Source: an uncultured Prevotellaceae bacterium
Lineage (GTDB): Bacteria; Bacteroidota; Bacteroidia; Bacteroidales; Muribaculaceae
DNA: 38,241 bases
NCBI GenBank assembly: GCA_900318065.1
Contig: ONIY01000015.1
Span: 1 to 38,241 of the forward strand
Direction: 5' to 3'
Below are positions 1-8,153 of this stretch, in pieces. Under the pieces are notes generated by a model that had not been told where the DNA came from, ran no database searches, and saw nothing but the letters and a program-made list of their open reading frames with translations. The position numbers and the translations under genes are program-made. Position 1 is the first letter of the stretch. Every line of letters starts with the position of its first letter.

Positions 1-338
1 CCTTGATAGATGAGCGAACGGGTATATTTCTCTTTATCACCTGACTTCTCGAAATATTCTACTGCTAAATTGATGGCGCTGTCGGTAGTCGCAACAATAT
101 AGTTCTTGTAGTCGCATTGAGTTCTGAGCAGGGCATGATAGGCTCGGTCTTGAGTGTTATAGTTGCTGGGGTCGCATTGCTTGAGCAGCGAGTCGGCTTG
201 TTCATATTGTGTGGCGTTAAGCAACGAGTCTACTTGCACCAGCTGGCTGTTGTAACTGCCGCGTCCGCAAGATGTGACCACCATTGCAAGCAGTGCCAGC
301 GCATGCACAATTTTTGGAAAAGCGAGGTTCATTTTCAT
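1..338 (-). CDS. TPR-type lipoprotein, N-terminal part (runs off the window)
   Basis: Reading the minus strand from the ATG at 338 gives an open frame to the window edge (112 complete codons, no stop). It begins MKMNLAFPKIVHALALL and has a lipobox-like VVTSC at about residues 20-24, so it is probably an outer-membrane or periplasmic lipoprotein. The mature part carries the pattern VDSLLNATQYEQADSLL, then helical segments with Tyr/Ala spacing (QDRAYHALL, INLAVEYFEKSG), which is how Bacteroidales TPR lipoproteins usually begin. A second in-frame ATG lies two codons in (332). A -7-like box on the minus strand (362-369, TATTTTTG) could drive it. Only the N-terminus is visible, so any C-terminal domain, such as the regulator-like tails found in some relatives, is unknown. 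Confidence 0.7.
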   Translation of the reverse strand, partial: MKMNLAFPKIVHALALLAMVVTSCGRGSYNSQLVQVDSLLNATQYEQADSLLKQCDPSNYNTQDRAYHALLRTQCDYKNYIVATTDSAINLAVEYFEKSGDKEKYTRSLIYQ

Positions 339-733
339 GTTGTTCTGTGTTTTGTTGAGGACAAAAATACTGCAAAAAACCGAAAAATTTAACAGTTAAA
401 AAGCCAGATGAACCCCAAATGAACTTTTATTTTTCCACATTCCTGAAAATCAATCACTTGAAAATCGTGAAATGAACCACGAATGTGGCACTTTTTTGCC
501 GAGGTTAACAATTAGTTTTTGTAACTTTGCAACCAGAAAAGTTTCATCTCACAAAGTTGCGAACTAAGTCGGTCACAAAGCCTGCTAACGCAGGAAAAAA
601 AATAATCTGGCGTAAAGCCAGCTTTTCAACAAGAAAGGTGTAGCTTTTTGATATTATTTTACTAACTTTGCTACAACTATTTGTCTGCCACACTAAAAAC
701 AAATGATATGAAAACAATAACCAGAATAAAATT
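339..733. other. Non-coding region with divergent promoter signals and small hairpins
   Basis: This 395-bp AT-rich stretch separates two divergent genes. Plus-strand -7-like boxes TAACTTTG occur at 522-529 and 663-670; neither has a TTTG at the usual 19-21 spacing (the nearest for the first is 495-498, 23 nt away). Between them are an inverted repeat (AACTTTG 523-529 / CAAAGTT 552-558) and two small hairpins in tandem: CCTGC-TAAC-GCAGG (581-594) followed by eight A, and CTGGC-GTAAA-GCCAG (607-621) followed by CTTTTC. If transcription starts near 535, the gene at 734 has a structured leader of about 200 nt. No gene is convincing here. Confidence 0.5.
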
Positions 734-1831
734 ATGAGAATCTTAGATGCCACATTCAAAATTTCTATAATGGTTCTTGCAATAATTGCTGTGCAATCAT
801 GCAAGGACTCTAACGACGAGCCAGGTGTTCCAGAGTCAAATGGAGATGTGACAGTTAACGCATTGTCATTTACCGCAAACACCCTTTACACAATGTCGAC
901 CAAGGATGGGATGTTGAAGACCTACGAATTCAGCACTGAGAATCCTTCGGAAAAATTGGATGGAATCATTGCCTACAATGGGCAAGCATGGTGCTGGAAC
1001 AACAATACTCAAAGTATGCTTCGATTTCAAGATGGCGTGGTTGTTGAGACCAAGAAAATACAGTTTCTTGACATGGCAAGATGCTCAGATTACTCACCAG
1101 GAGTGATTAATGGAAAATGTTATTTTTTTGGCAACGGTGGGGACAACCTGCTTGTTTATGACTCAAATGGAGCGTTGAGTCTTGTAAACATTCCCAATAA
1201 TAATGGTTACTTTAAAAATGATACTGTACATTCTTATTATTATAGGTGGGCTTTGGACATTGATTTCAATATCTACACCTGTGGTCATGTGAATAATAAT
1301 CCGTTGTGGGCTTTATTCAAGAATGAACAGAAATTTGCCGAGATACCATTTGTTACAGTTTATTCCAATGGATTAATTGATGGTGAATATTACGCTTTAG
1401 GTTCCTCGGCCAATGGTGTTGGCGCTTATTGGCATAGTGGAACTATTGTTGAGGACAATCACTTCACGATGATTACATGTGCCGCCTCGCTCAATGGCAA
1501 TCTGTGCTTGGGTGGATACAAGACCGATGAAGAGAATGTAAGGAGGGCTGTGCTTAAAATAGGTAATGTCTATCTTGATCTTACTGATGAAACCGGCTTG
1601 TACCGACTTGATGGTGCTAGCGGTGAAAATGTTCTCATTTATCCCCCGTCTTCTGTTGAACAGATAATTGTGGTAAATAATGAAGTGTTCTCTAAAGTCA
1701 CAAGAAGCTTGTATAATCCAATGAATGGAAATGAGCTGGTTCCTTATGCCGACGCCATCTTTAGAAACGGAAACAAGATCGTTGACTTTAATAACAAAAG
1801 AATCAAAAGCTTTGTCGTGACATCTGACTGA
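734..1831 (+). CDS. Secreted lipoprotein of unknown function
   Basis: This 365-residue protein has a lipoprotein signal peptide: a hydrophobic stretch at about residues 8-20, then a lipobox ending at Cys23 (VQSCKDSNDEP). The body has repeated short beta-like segments (TLYTMSTKDGMLKTYEF, GNGGDNLLVYDSNGALSLV), which suggests a beta-propeller-like fold, but I do not recognise the family. It is visibly more AT-rich than the following genes, which may mean horizontal transfer. A 9-codon ORF (708-737, MKTITRIKL) overlaps its start by two bases in another frame. The 734 start is supported by the complete signal peptide. It is monocistronic by appearance, since 264 bp separate it from the next gene. 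Confidence 0.75.
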   Translation: MRILDATFKISIMVLAIIAVQSCKDSNDEPGVPESNGDVTVNALSFTANTLYTMSTKDGMLKTYEFSTENPSEKLDGIIAYNGQAWCWNNNTQSMLRFQDGVVVETKKIQFLDMARCSDYSPGVINGKCYFFGNGGDNLLVYDSNGALSLVNIPNNNGYFKNDTVHSYYYRWALDIDFNIYTCGHVNNNPLWALFKNEQKFAEIPFVTVYSNGLIDGEYYALGSSANGVGAYWHSGTIVEDNHFTMITCAASLNGNLCLGGYKTDEENVRRAVLKIGNVYLDLTDETGLYRLDGASGENVLIYPPSSVEQIIVVNNEVFSKVTRSLYNPMNGNELVPYADAIFRNGNKIVDFNNKRIKSFVVTSD

Positions 1832-1903
1832 TTTCTTGCAGGAAAATGTGTAATGAGATTACATATTGTGTCAAACTGGTCCAAATTGCGTCAAGTGGAC
1901 TGA

Positions 1904-1921
1904 GTTTTTTGGTCAAAAAAC
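1904..1921 (+). terminator. Possible terminator hairpin
   Basis: GTTTTTT-GGTC-AAAAAAC forms a 7-bp AT-rich stem 73 bp after the stop of the lipoprotein gene. It lacks a GC stem and a clean U-tract, so this is a weak call; it may just be an AT-rich inverted repeat. Confidence 0.25.
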
Positions 1922-1931
1922 ATTGACGAGA

Positions 1932-1967
1932 CCATTTGTTTAACGTAGTTTAACAAATGGGGGGGGG
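1932..1967. repeat. Palindrome followed directly by a G9 tract
   Basis: CCATTTGTT (1932-1940) and AACAAATGG (1952-1960) are perfect 9-bp inverted arms. Inside them AAC-GTA-GTT can pair after one T-T mismatch. The right arm runs into nine consecutive G (1959-1967). The structure ends 19 bp before a -7 box (1987-1994), so the G-run lies where the -33 element of that promoter would be expected. It could be an operator, and the G-run could change length by slippage. Confidence 0.7.
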
Positions 1968-1986
1968 TAAATCAACAAATTTTCAC

Positions 1987-1994
1987 TAAATTTG
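1987..1994 (+). promoter_or_regulatory. -7 box of the promoter for the DUF3857 genes
   Basis: TAAATTTG matches the Bacteroidetes -7 consensus TAnnTTTG and lies about 100 bp before the first DUF3857 gene. No TTTG -33 element is present at 19-21 bp upstream; that position holds the end of the G9 tract. Confidence 0.5.
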
Positions 1995-2095
1995 CCGCCG
2001 TGAACGATGAATTATTACTAATTTAGGGGCTTCCTATTAGTCCATAACGGCCCCCAACAATTACTTGATATTCAAACCTAAAAAACAAAACTAAC

Positions 2096-3919
2096 ATGAA
2101 ACGCCTGCCAGTTATCATATATCTGATTCTTCTCACCTCACTTGCAGTGAACGCGCAGTCGCGCGACGATGAGGTGATGATTGACAATTGCACCGATGTC
2201 TATGAGTTCAAGCAGAACAAGGACAATGTGGTGGTGAAGAATAAAATCACCACGCAATATGTTGCACTGCGCGACTACGACTGCAAGATTCAGCCCTCGA
2301 TATTCTATGGCGACAACATCAAGCACGACAAGGCATCGTGCAGCAAGAGCTTCACCACCCCCGAGTATAAGTCGGTCACCCCCGACAACGTGTTCTATGA
2401 CGACTCCAAGGCGTGCTACTACAATTTGACCCTCAACCGCAAGAACAAGAAATGCGAGACAACTTTTGAGCGCACTTTCACCGACGTTCACTATTTCACC
2501 CGCATTCATCTTGCCGACGAGTACTTCATTCGCCAAAAGACGGTAAAACTCATAATTCCCGAGGACTTGGGCAACTTCACACTCATCCACAAGAACTTCA
2601 AGAACTTTTCAAGCAACATAAAGGTCGAATATCAGCAAGATGGCAAGAAACGCATTGTGGTCTATACAATCACCAATCTTCCTGCAATAAAAAGTGAGGA
2701 TAACATGCCATCGTTGTCAAGCGTTTATCCCATGATTTTGATTGGTGGTGCCTACAAAGACATTGGCGAACTTTATCACTGGAGCCGCAACCTCTCAAAT
2801 GTCGACACCAGCATTCCTGGCCTCGCCGGCATCCTCGACCAGATAGGTGCCAATGGACTGAGCGACTTGGAGAAGATAAAGAAAACCTATGCCTGGGTGC
2901 AGAGCAACATTCGATATGTGGCTTTTGAGGCAGGGATAAGCAGCCACCAGCCCGACACCCCAGCCGAGGTGCTGCGCAAGCGCTACGGCGACTGCAAGGG
3001 ACTGGCGCTGCTCATCAAGACCCTGCTTGTGGCTCAAGGCATTGACGCGCGCCTCACCTTCCTGGGGACCAACAGCGTGCCAGTGCACCTGAGCGAGCTT
3101 GCCACACTCTCATCAATGAACCATGTGATTTGCACCGCCCATCTCAATGGTAGCACCTATTATCTTGATGCCACCTGCAACTATATCCCCATCGATTTCG
3201 TCCCTGGCAACATTCAGGGCATGGAGGCACTCGTTGAGGATGGCAACAGCTACAAGCAGATTGCCCTTCCTGTGCTGCCGCCAAGCGCCAGTTGCGACAG
3301 TCTGCACATCAACCTTGCCCTTAGTGGAGATAACGTGCTCACCGGCAGCGCCGAGCGATGGGCGTCGGGCGACATGAAAGAGGCAATGCTCACCACCTAT
3401 CACAGTGGCGAGGCACGAGAGCGCAGCTCATTTGCCGAAACCGCCCTCAACGACGAGGCGCGCACCTTTAAGGTGGAGAACGCCCAGTGGATAAGCCAGG
3501 AGAGCAGCACCGAGTGGGCAGGCATTGGAGGCAGCGTTACCGACGCCAGCTCTGTCACAAGCCTTGATGGCGAGCTCTACATCGAGCTTGACCCCGACAT
3601 CTTCTTCATCACCACCCCCATTGACACCACCAAGCGCCAGCACGACTACCTCTTTCCCATGCCCATGCGCCAGGTCAACGAGGTGGTGTTCACGATTCCT
3701 GATGGCTACAAGGTGGAGGCTATGCCATCACCCTTCCATTGCGACACCGCAGTGGGCTCAATGGACTGTTCTTTCACGCAACAGGCTGGCAAGGTGGTCT
3801 TCACCAAGTCGATGACTATTAAACGGCGCCAGCTCAAGCGCAGTGAGATTGACGCATGGAACAGCCAGCTGCGCCAGTGGAGCGAGGCTTGTCATGAACA
3901 AATAACACTAAAACGATAA
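2096..3919 (+). CDS. Secreted DUF3857-transglutaminase protein
   Basis: This 607-residue protein has a signal peptide (MKRLPVIIYLILLTSLAVNAQS) and is probably periplasmic. An N-terminal DUF3857-like beta domain (about 25-230) precedes a transglutaminase-like core (about 255-375). The triad of the cysteine-protease-like fold is visible: Cys300 in RYGDCKG, His343 in MNHVIC and Asp358 in YLDATCNY. It could cross-link, hydrolyse or remodel proteins or peptides; the substrate is not known for the family. A C-terminal beta domain (DUF2569/DUF3858-like position) follows. The next gene begins 17 bp after its stop and carries the same N-terminal domain, so they are very likely co-transcribed and may act as a pair. 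The ATG at 2096 gives a complete signal peptide. Confidence 0.85.
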   Translation: MKRLPVIIYLILLTSLAVNAQSRDDEVMIDNCTDVYEFKQNKDNVVVKNKITTQYVALRDYDCKIQPSIFYGDNIKHDKASCSKSFTTPEYKSVTPDNVFYDDSKACYYNLTLNRKNKKCETTFERTFTDVHYFTRIHLADEYFIRQKTVKLIIPEDLGNFTLIHKNFKNFSSNIKVEYQQDGKKRIVVYTITNLPAIKSEDNMPSLSSVYPMILIGGAYKDIGELYHWSRNLSNVDTSIPGLAGILDQIGANGLSDLEKIKKTYAWVQSNIRYVAFEAGISSHQPDTPAEVLRKRYGDCKGLALLIKTLLVAQGIDARLTFLGTNSVPVHLSELATLSSMNHVICTAHLNGSTYYLDATCNYIPIDFVPGNIQGMEALVEDGNSYKQIALPVLPPSASCDSLHINLALSGDNVLTGSAERWASGDMKEAMLTTYHSGEARERSSFAETALNDEARTFKVENAQWISQESSTEWAGIGGSVTDASSVTSLDGELYIELDPDIFFITTPIDTTKRQHDYLFPMPMRQVNEVVFTIPDGYKVEAMPSPFHCDTAVGSMDCSFTQQAGKVVFTKSMTIKRRQLKRSEIDAWNSQLRQWSEACHEQITLKR

Positions 3920-3936
3920 TTTAAAGAAGCCACATT

Positions 3937-6108
3937 ATGCGACATTCATTAACACTATTCATTACTGCACTTGTGCTGAGCGCGTGCCTGATGCCTGCAC
4001 AAGCCAGCGACGAGAAGAAATACAACGAGCTTGCCACAGCGTTGCGGCAGCAGGTGTGGAGTGACAATACGCCCGAGTTCCACAATTACAATTGCCCCGA
4101 GGAGTACCTGACAGGGCACTCGGCGGTGATCCTCGCTTCAAGCACCGATGTTGAGTTCACCCGCAAGTCCTACATCAAGATGCGTGGCTGGCTGCAGTTT
4201 GGAAACGTCAAGAAACTGGGACGCCATGAGCTCACGCGCATGCTCATCAAGCTCAACGATGCTGCTGCCATCAAGAAGTTCTCGGAGTTTGACTATTTCA
4301 CCTTCAAGAAAAGCTATAACTACGACCTCAAGGAAACCGAGCAGCAAGTGCTGGGAGTGAGGGTCATCAAGCCTGGCGGAAAGATTGTGGAAGTGAGCAC
4401 CGACGAGTACATGGCAACTCGCGAAGGGAAGAAAGGCGACGAGGTGAGCTACAAGCTCGCTGTGCCAGGACTCGAGGTGGGCGACATCATCGACTTGTTC
4501 ACCTATGAGGAAAAGATTGTGCAGCAGCGCAACACTGAGCCCATCATCTTCTCGTTTGTCGCCGACTATCCCATGCTCTACTACAAGGCCAAGTGCACCA
4601 TCGACGACAAACTCACAGCACAGTATCGCACCTTCAACGGCGCCCCGGATTTCAAGGTCTCGATCGACAAGGACAAGAACACGATTCTCGAGGCCGAGGT
4701 GAGGAACGTTGAGGCTGTGGCTCCCCACTCATGGTACAGCCCCATCGACCAGGCTCCAATGATAAAACTCTATGCCTTCGACAAGAGCCTTACCAACAAG
4801 GAGCTCAAGAGCATCAGAAAAGGAGAGCGGCTACAGTCTAACCCCGACTACCGAGCCATCCTGCTCGACTGTTTCAACATGATAAAATTCACTAAGGATT
4901 ACTACAAGTACAGCGACATAAGGGATGCCCACAAGTTCATAGGCGACGATGTGGAAGCAGCTCGCAAGGCTACCGACAAACGCGCTGCCGCACGCCATCT
5001 TTACAACTCGGTGGTCTACTATTATATGGGATTTGACAAGTTTGACCGTTACTGCCCTGAGAATTTTATCGCAACTTTGAGTTTCATGCTTGAGCAGTCC
5101 AGGATTCCTTTCTACTATGTGGTGACCACAGCAAGCGACAAGGAGCCTCTCGACAAGCTCATATATTATGAAAACGCAACATGGGTGCTCATGACCACCG
5201 ATGGCGACTTCTTCACTGCACCACAATACAAGTGCCAGACGGCAGGGACACTGCCCGCCGAGCTTCAGGGACGCCTTGCGGCTGTCACTGCCAAGCTCGA
5301 TGGCGACAAGACTAATTACACTCTTGAGACTCTGCCGCAAGACAACTACAACATCAACAACAACCTCGCGCGCATCGATGCCACAATCGATGGCATGACC
5401 ATCGACGTCAACCGCACCGAGACGCTCAAGGGCACTACTAAGGAGACTTTCTCGGCAATGATTAGCGGCAAGCAGATGATTGAAGACTACGACAGGCTGT
5501 TGCATCGCAAGAAGACCTATCTTGAGGAAATCTCAAAGAAGGAACGAAAGGCTGTTGAAGAACAATTTGAGAAGGAGAAAGAGTCTCAGCTCGAACTGTT
5601 CAAAAGCGAAGCCGAGTTCTGCCACGATATCAAGCCCAAGCAGTACATAGGGTATAATATCCTAAGCACAGGACTCGACCCACAGTCGCCACAATATGTT
5701 TACAACACTCACTACACTCTCGATGGTCTCGTCAAGAAGGCGGGCAACAACCTCGTTGTGAGTGTGGGCAAGCTCCTGGGTAACCAGCTTTCTGTTGAAG
5801 GAGAAGAACGAAAACGCGACTGCGACATCTATCGCGACTCGCCCAAGTCGTTCGACACCATCATCTACCTGAGCCTGCCAAGTGGGTATACAATTACCGG
5901 CGACAACCTCGACAAGCTAAACGTCGATGTCAAGAACGAGGCGGCTGCCTTCAAGGTGACACCAAGCCTTGAGGGCGACAAGCTGCACCTGCTTGTGCAG
6001 AAAACCTATTACAAGGCTCACTACCCACAATCGCAGTGGCAAGACTTGCTCAAGGTCATTGACGCCGCAAGCGACTTCACTAATCGCCAGATAGTTATCA
6101 AGAAATAA
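3937..6108 (+). CDS. Secreted DUF3857 protein with apparently non-catalytic transglutaminase region
   Basis: This 723-residue protein starts MRHSLTLFITALVLSACLMPAQAS. That N-terminus can be read as a normal signal peptide cut after AQA, or as a lipobox (LSAC), so its anchoring is uncertain. A DUF3857-like domain spans about 40-270 (VLGVRVIKPGGKIVEV, VPGLEVGDIIDLFTYEE). The region equivalent to the transglutaminase core (about 340-440) has the helices and strands (LYNSVVYYYMGFDKFDRYC, ATWVLMTTDGDFFTAPQY), but I cannot find the GDC, NH and D motifs of its neighbour, so it is probably not an enzyme of that type. A charged helix, possibly coiled coil, lies near residues 520-560. It sits 17 bp after the catalytic paralogue and 29 bp before a BspA-like gene, in one probable operon. 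Confidence 0.8.
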   Translation: MRHSLTLFITALVLSACLMPAQASDEKKYNELATALRQQVWSDNTPEFHNYNCPEEYLTGHSAVILASSTDVEFTRKSYIKMRGWLQFGNVKKLGRHELTRMLIKLNDAAAIKKFSEFDYFTFKKSYNYDLKETEQQVLGVRVIKPGGKIVEVSTDEYMATREGKKGDEVSYKLAVPGLEVGDIIDLFTYEEKIVQQRNTEPIIFSFVADYPMLYYKAKCTIDDKLTAQYRTFNGAPDFKVSIDKDKNTILEAEVRNVEAVAPHSWYSPIDQAPMIKLYAFDKSLTNKELKSIRKGERLQSNPDYRAILLDCFNMIKFTKDYYKYSDIRDAHKFIGDDVEAARKATDKRAAARHLYNSVVYYYMGFDKFDRYCPENFIATLSFMLEQSRIPFYYVVTTASDKEPLDKLIYYENATWVLMTTDGDFFTAPQYKCQTAGTLPAELQGRLAAVTAKLDGDKTNYTLETLPQDNYNINNNLARIDATIDGMTIDVNRTETLKGTTKETFSAMISGKQMIEDYDRLLHRKKTYLEEISKKERKAVEEQFEKEKESQLELFKSEAEFCHDIKPKQYIGYNILSTGLDPQSPQYVYNTHYTLDGLVKKAGNNLVVSVGKLLGNQLSVEGEERKRDCDIYRDSPKSFDTIIYLSLPSGYTITGDNLDKLNVDVKNEAAAFKVTPSLEGDKLHLLVQKTYYKAHYPQSQWQDLLKVIDAASDFTNRQIVIKK

Positions 6109-6137
6109 GATTTTCACTACCTAAAAACAATAAAGCT

Positions 6138-8078
6138 ATGAAAACCAAGCTAAACCCATCGTTTGTCAGGACTATGTCGTTGGCTATGCTGCTGGCAATG
6201 GTCCTGCCTGCCAGTGCCTACGACTTCATGACCAACGGCATAGCCTACAACATCAATGAAGATGGTGCAACAGTCACTGTCACTCAGAACGTGCAGTCTC
6301 ATCCCACCTATAGTGGTGACATTGTAATTCCTGAGGCTGTATATAATTCTAATAATGGCGTGCATTATTCTGTCACTGCAATCGACAGGCTGGCATTCTA
6401 TGCATGTAGAGAAATGACATCGGTGACTTTGCCCAGCACTCTTGTTCAAATAGGGCAATCGGCTTTTTCCTATTGTAGTGGACTCGGCGAAATAGCAATA
6501 CCGGCATCGGTCCAAACTATTGGGCAAGGAGCATTTCAGGGTTGTACAAGTCTAGTGTCGATAGAGCTGCCCAGCGGTTTGACCGAGCTGAACAATAATC
6601 TTTTCATGTCTTGCTCAAGTTTGAGTGTTGTGAGATTGCCGCAATATCTCAAGCACATTCACAGCTGTGTCTTTGATGGCTGCTCCAGTTTGACCGAGAT
6701 TGTTATTCCCGATCATGTCGAGAGCATTGGCAATGACGCTTTTAGAGATTGCATTAACTTGGAAAAAATCACTATGGGTGAATCGCTCGAGAATATAGAT
6801 CGTGAAGTTTTCACATCTTCTTGCTCCAGTCTCAGGCACATCAAGTGGAATACAGTTGATTTTCAGGGGTTTGACAATGAGGATTACAATCCTTTTCATA
6901 TCGTGAACTTTGTCAACAATTGCATCACAAATTTTGAGTTTGGCAGGAAAGTAAAAACGATTCCTGACTATATTTGCCGGCAATTCACTGGGTTGACATC
7001 AATCTCAATTCCAGGTTCAGTGACAAAGATTGGAAAAGAGGCTTTTGCCGTATGTACAGGCGTGACTACGATTAATATCCCTGGGGCGGTGACCGAGATT
7101 GGCGAACGTGCCTTCGAGGGGTGCTCACAATTGACTTCAATATTCTCAAGTATCAATGACCTGCATTCAACTACATGTGATGTGAGCGCATTCAACCTTG
7201 CGAGTACTTCGACTTGCACACTTTATGTCCCCAAGGGAACGTTGAGCGACTACCAGACTACCGCTCCCTGGAGCCAGTTCATGAATATCGTGGAACTGGA
7301 ACCTGGCGACACCAACCTTGACGGCACTGTCACGAGTGCCGACGTCACAGCCCTCTACGACCACTTGCTTGGCTGCCTCGACAATGCCGCGGCAGTTGCG
7401 TGCGACGTGAATGGTGACGGAATGGTGACGGCTGCCGATGTCACCGCACTTTACAACATCATTCTGGGTAACGAGTCCCAGGGTCATGAGTGGGTTGACC
7501 TGGGACTGCCCAGTGGCACGCTGTGGGCAAAGATGAACATTGGCGCCAGCAGCCCCGAGGAATGTGGCGACTACTTCGCTTGGGGAGAGACCGCTCCCAA
7601 GGGTGTCTATGACTGGACAACCTACTCGTGGAGCAATGGCAGCGCCTCTATGCTCACTAAGTATTGCGAGAACAGCAGCTTTGGCTTCAACGGTTTTGTC
7701 GATTACAAAACTGAACTTGACCCTGAAGACGATGCCGCTGCAGCCAACTGGGGTGCTGAGTGGCGCATGCCGTCGGTGGAGCAGGTTCAGGAGTTGGTGG
7801 AAAACTGCAGCGCCCAGTGGACAACGCTGAACGGCGTCTACGGCAGGCTGTTTACTGGCAGCAACGGCGCCACCTTGTTCTTGCCAGTGACGGGCGAACG
7901 CGATGGCAGCGAGCTCAAATACACTAATGATGGCTTGTACTGGTTGCGCACGCTCAAACCCACCTACTCATGGAGTGCCTACCACCTATACGTTGGCCCA
8001 AGGGCAGTTAACTGGTACGACGACTGTTTCTACCGCAGCACCGGACTAACCGTTCGTGCAGTGCGCGCCTCTCAATAA
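6138..8078 (+). CDS. BspA-like LRR protein with dockerin and Fib_succ_major-like domain
   Basis: This 646-residue secreted protein (signal peptide about 1-28, ending ASAYDFM) starts with about ten LRR_5/BspA-type repeats (about 60-375; motif AFxxCxxLTSIxIPxxVxxIG). A dockerin type I pair follows at about 390-440, with calcium-loop patterns GDTNLDGTVTSAD and DVNGDGMVTAAD. The C-terminal domain (about 450-646) begins WVDLGLPSGTLWAKMNIGA and ends TVRAVRAS, as in the Fibrobacter-succinogenes-major-paralogue-like domains common in Bacteroidales. BspA repeats are known for adhesion to host or bacterial surfaces; binding here is inference. It starts 29 bp after the DUF3857 gene, and a longer paralogue follows 75 bp downstream. 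No T9SS tail is visible. Confidence 0.85.
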   Translation: MKTKLNPSFVRTMSLAMLLAMVLPASAYDFMTNGIAYNINEDGATVTVTQNVQSHPTYSGDIVIPEAVYNSNNGVHYSVTAIDRLAFYACREMTSVTLPSTLVQIGQSAFSYCSGLGEIAIPASVQTIGQGAFQGCTSLVSIELPSGLTELNNNLFMSCSSLSVVRLPQYLKHIHSCVFDGCSSLTEIVIPDHVESIGNDAFRDCINLEKITMGESLENIDREVFTSSCSSLRHIKWNTVDFQGFDNEDYNPFHIVNFVNNCITNFEFGRKVKTIPDYICRQFTGLTSISIPGSVTKIGKEAFAVCTGVTTINIPGAVTEIGERAFEGCSQLTSIFSSINDLHSTTCDVSAFNLASTSTCTLYVPKGTLSDYQTTAPWSQFMNIVELEPGDTNLDGTVTSADVTALYDHLLGCLDNAAAVACDVNGDGMVTAADVTALYNIILGNESQGHEWVDLGLPSGTLWAKMNIGASSPEECGDYFAWGETAPKGVYDWTTYSWSNGSASMLTKYCENSSFGFNGFVDYKTELDPEDDAAAANWGAEWRMPSVEQVQELVENCSAQWTTLNGVYGRLFTGSNGATLFLPVTGERDGSELKYTNDGLYWLRTLKPTYSWSAYHLYVGPRAVNWYDDCFYRSTGLTVRAVRASQ

Positions 8079-8153
8079 CTCAAAACTTCAAGCTAAACGA
8101 AATTTGTCAAACGGAGGCACTCAAAACCGCCACCACCTAAAAACGATATAATT

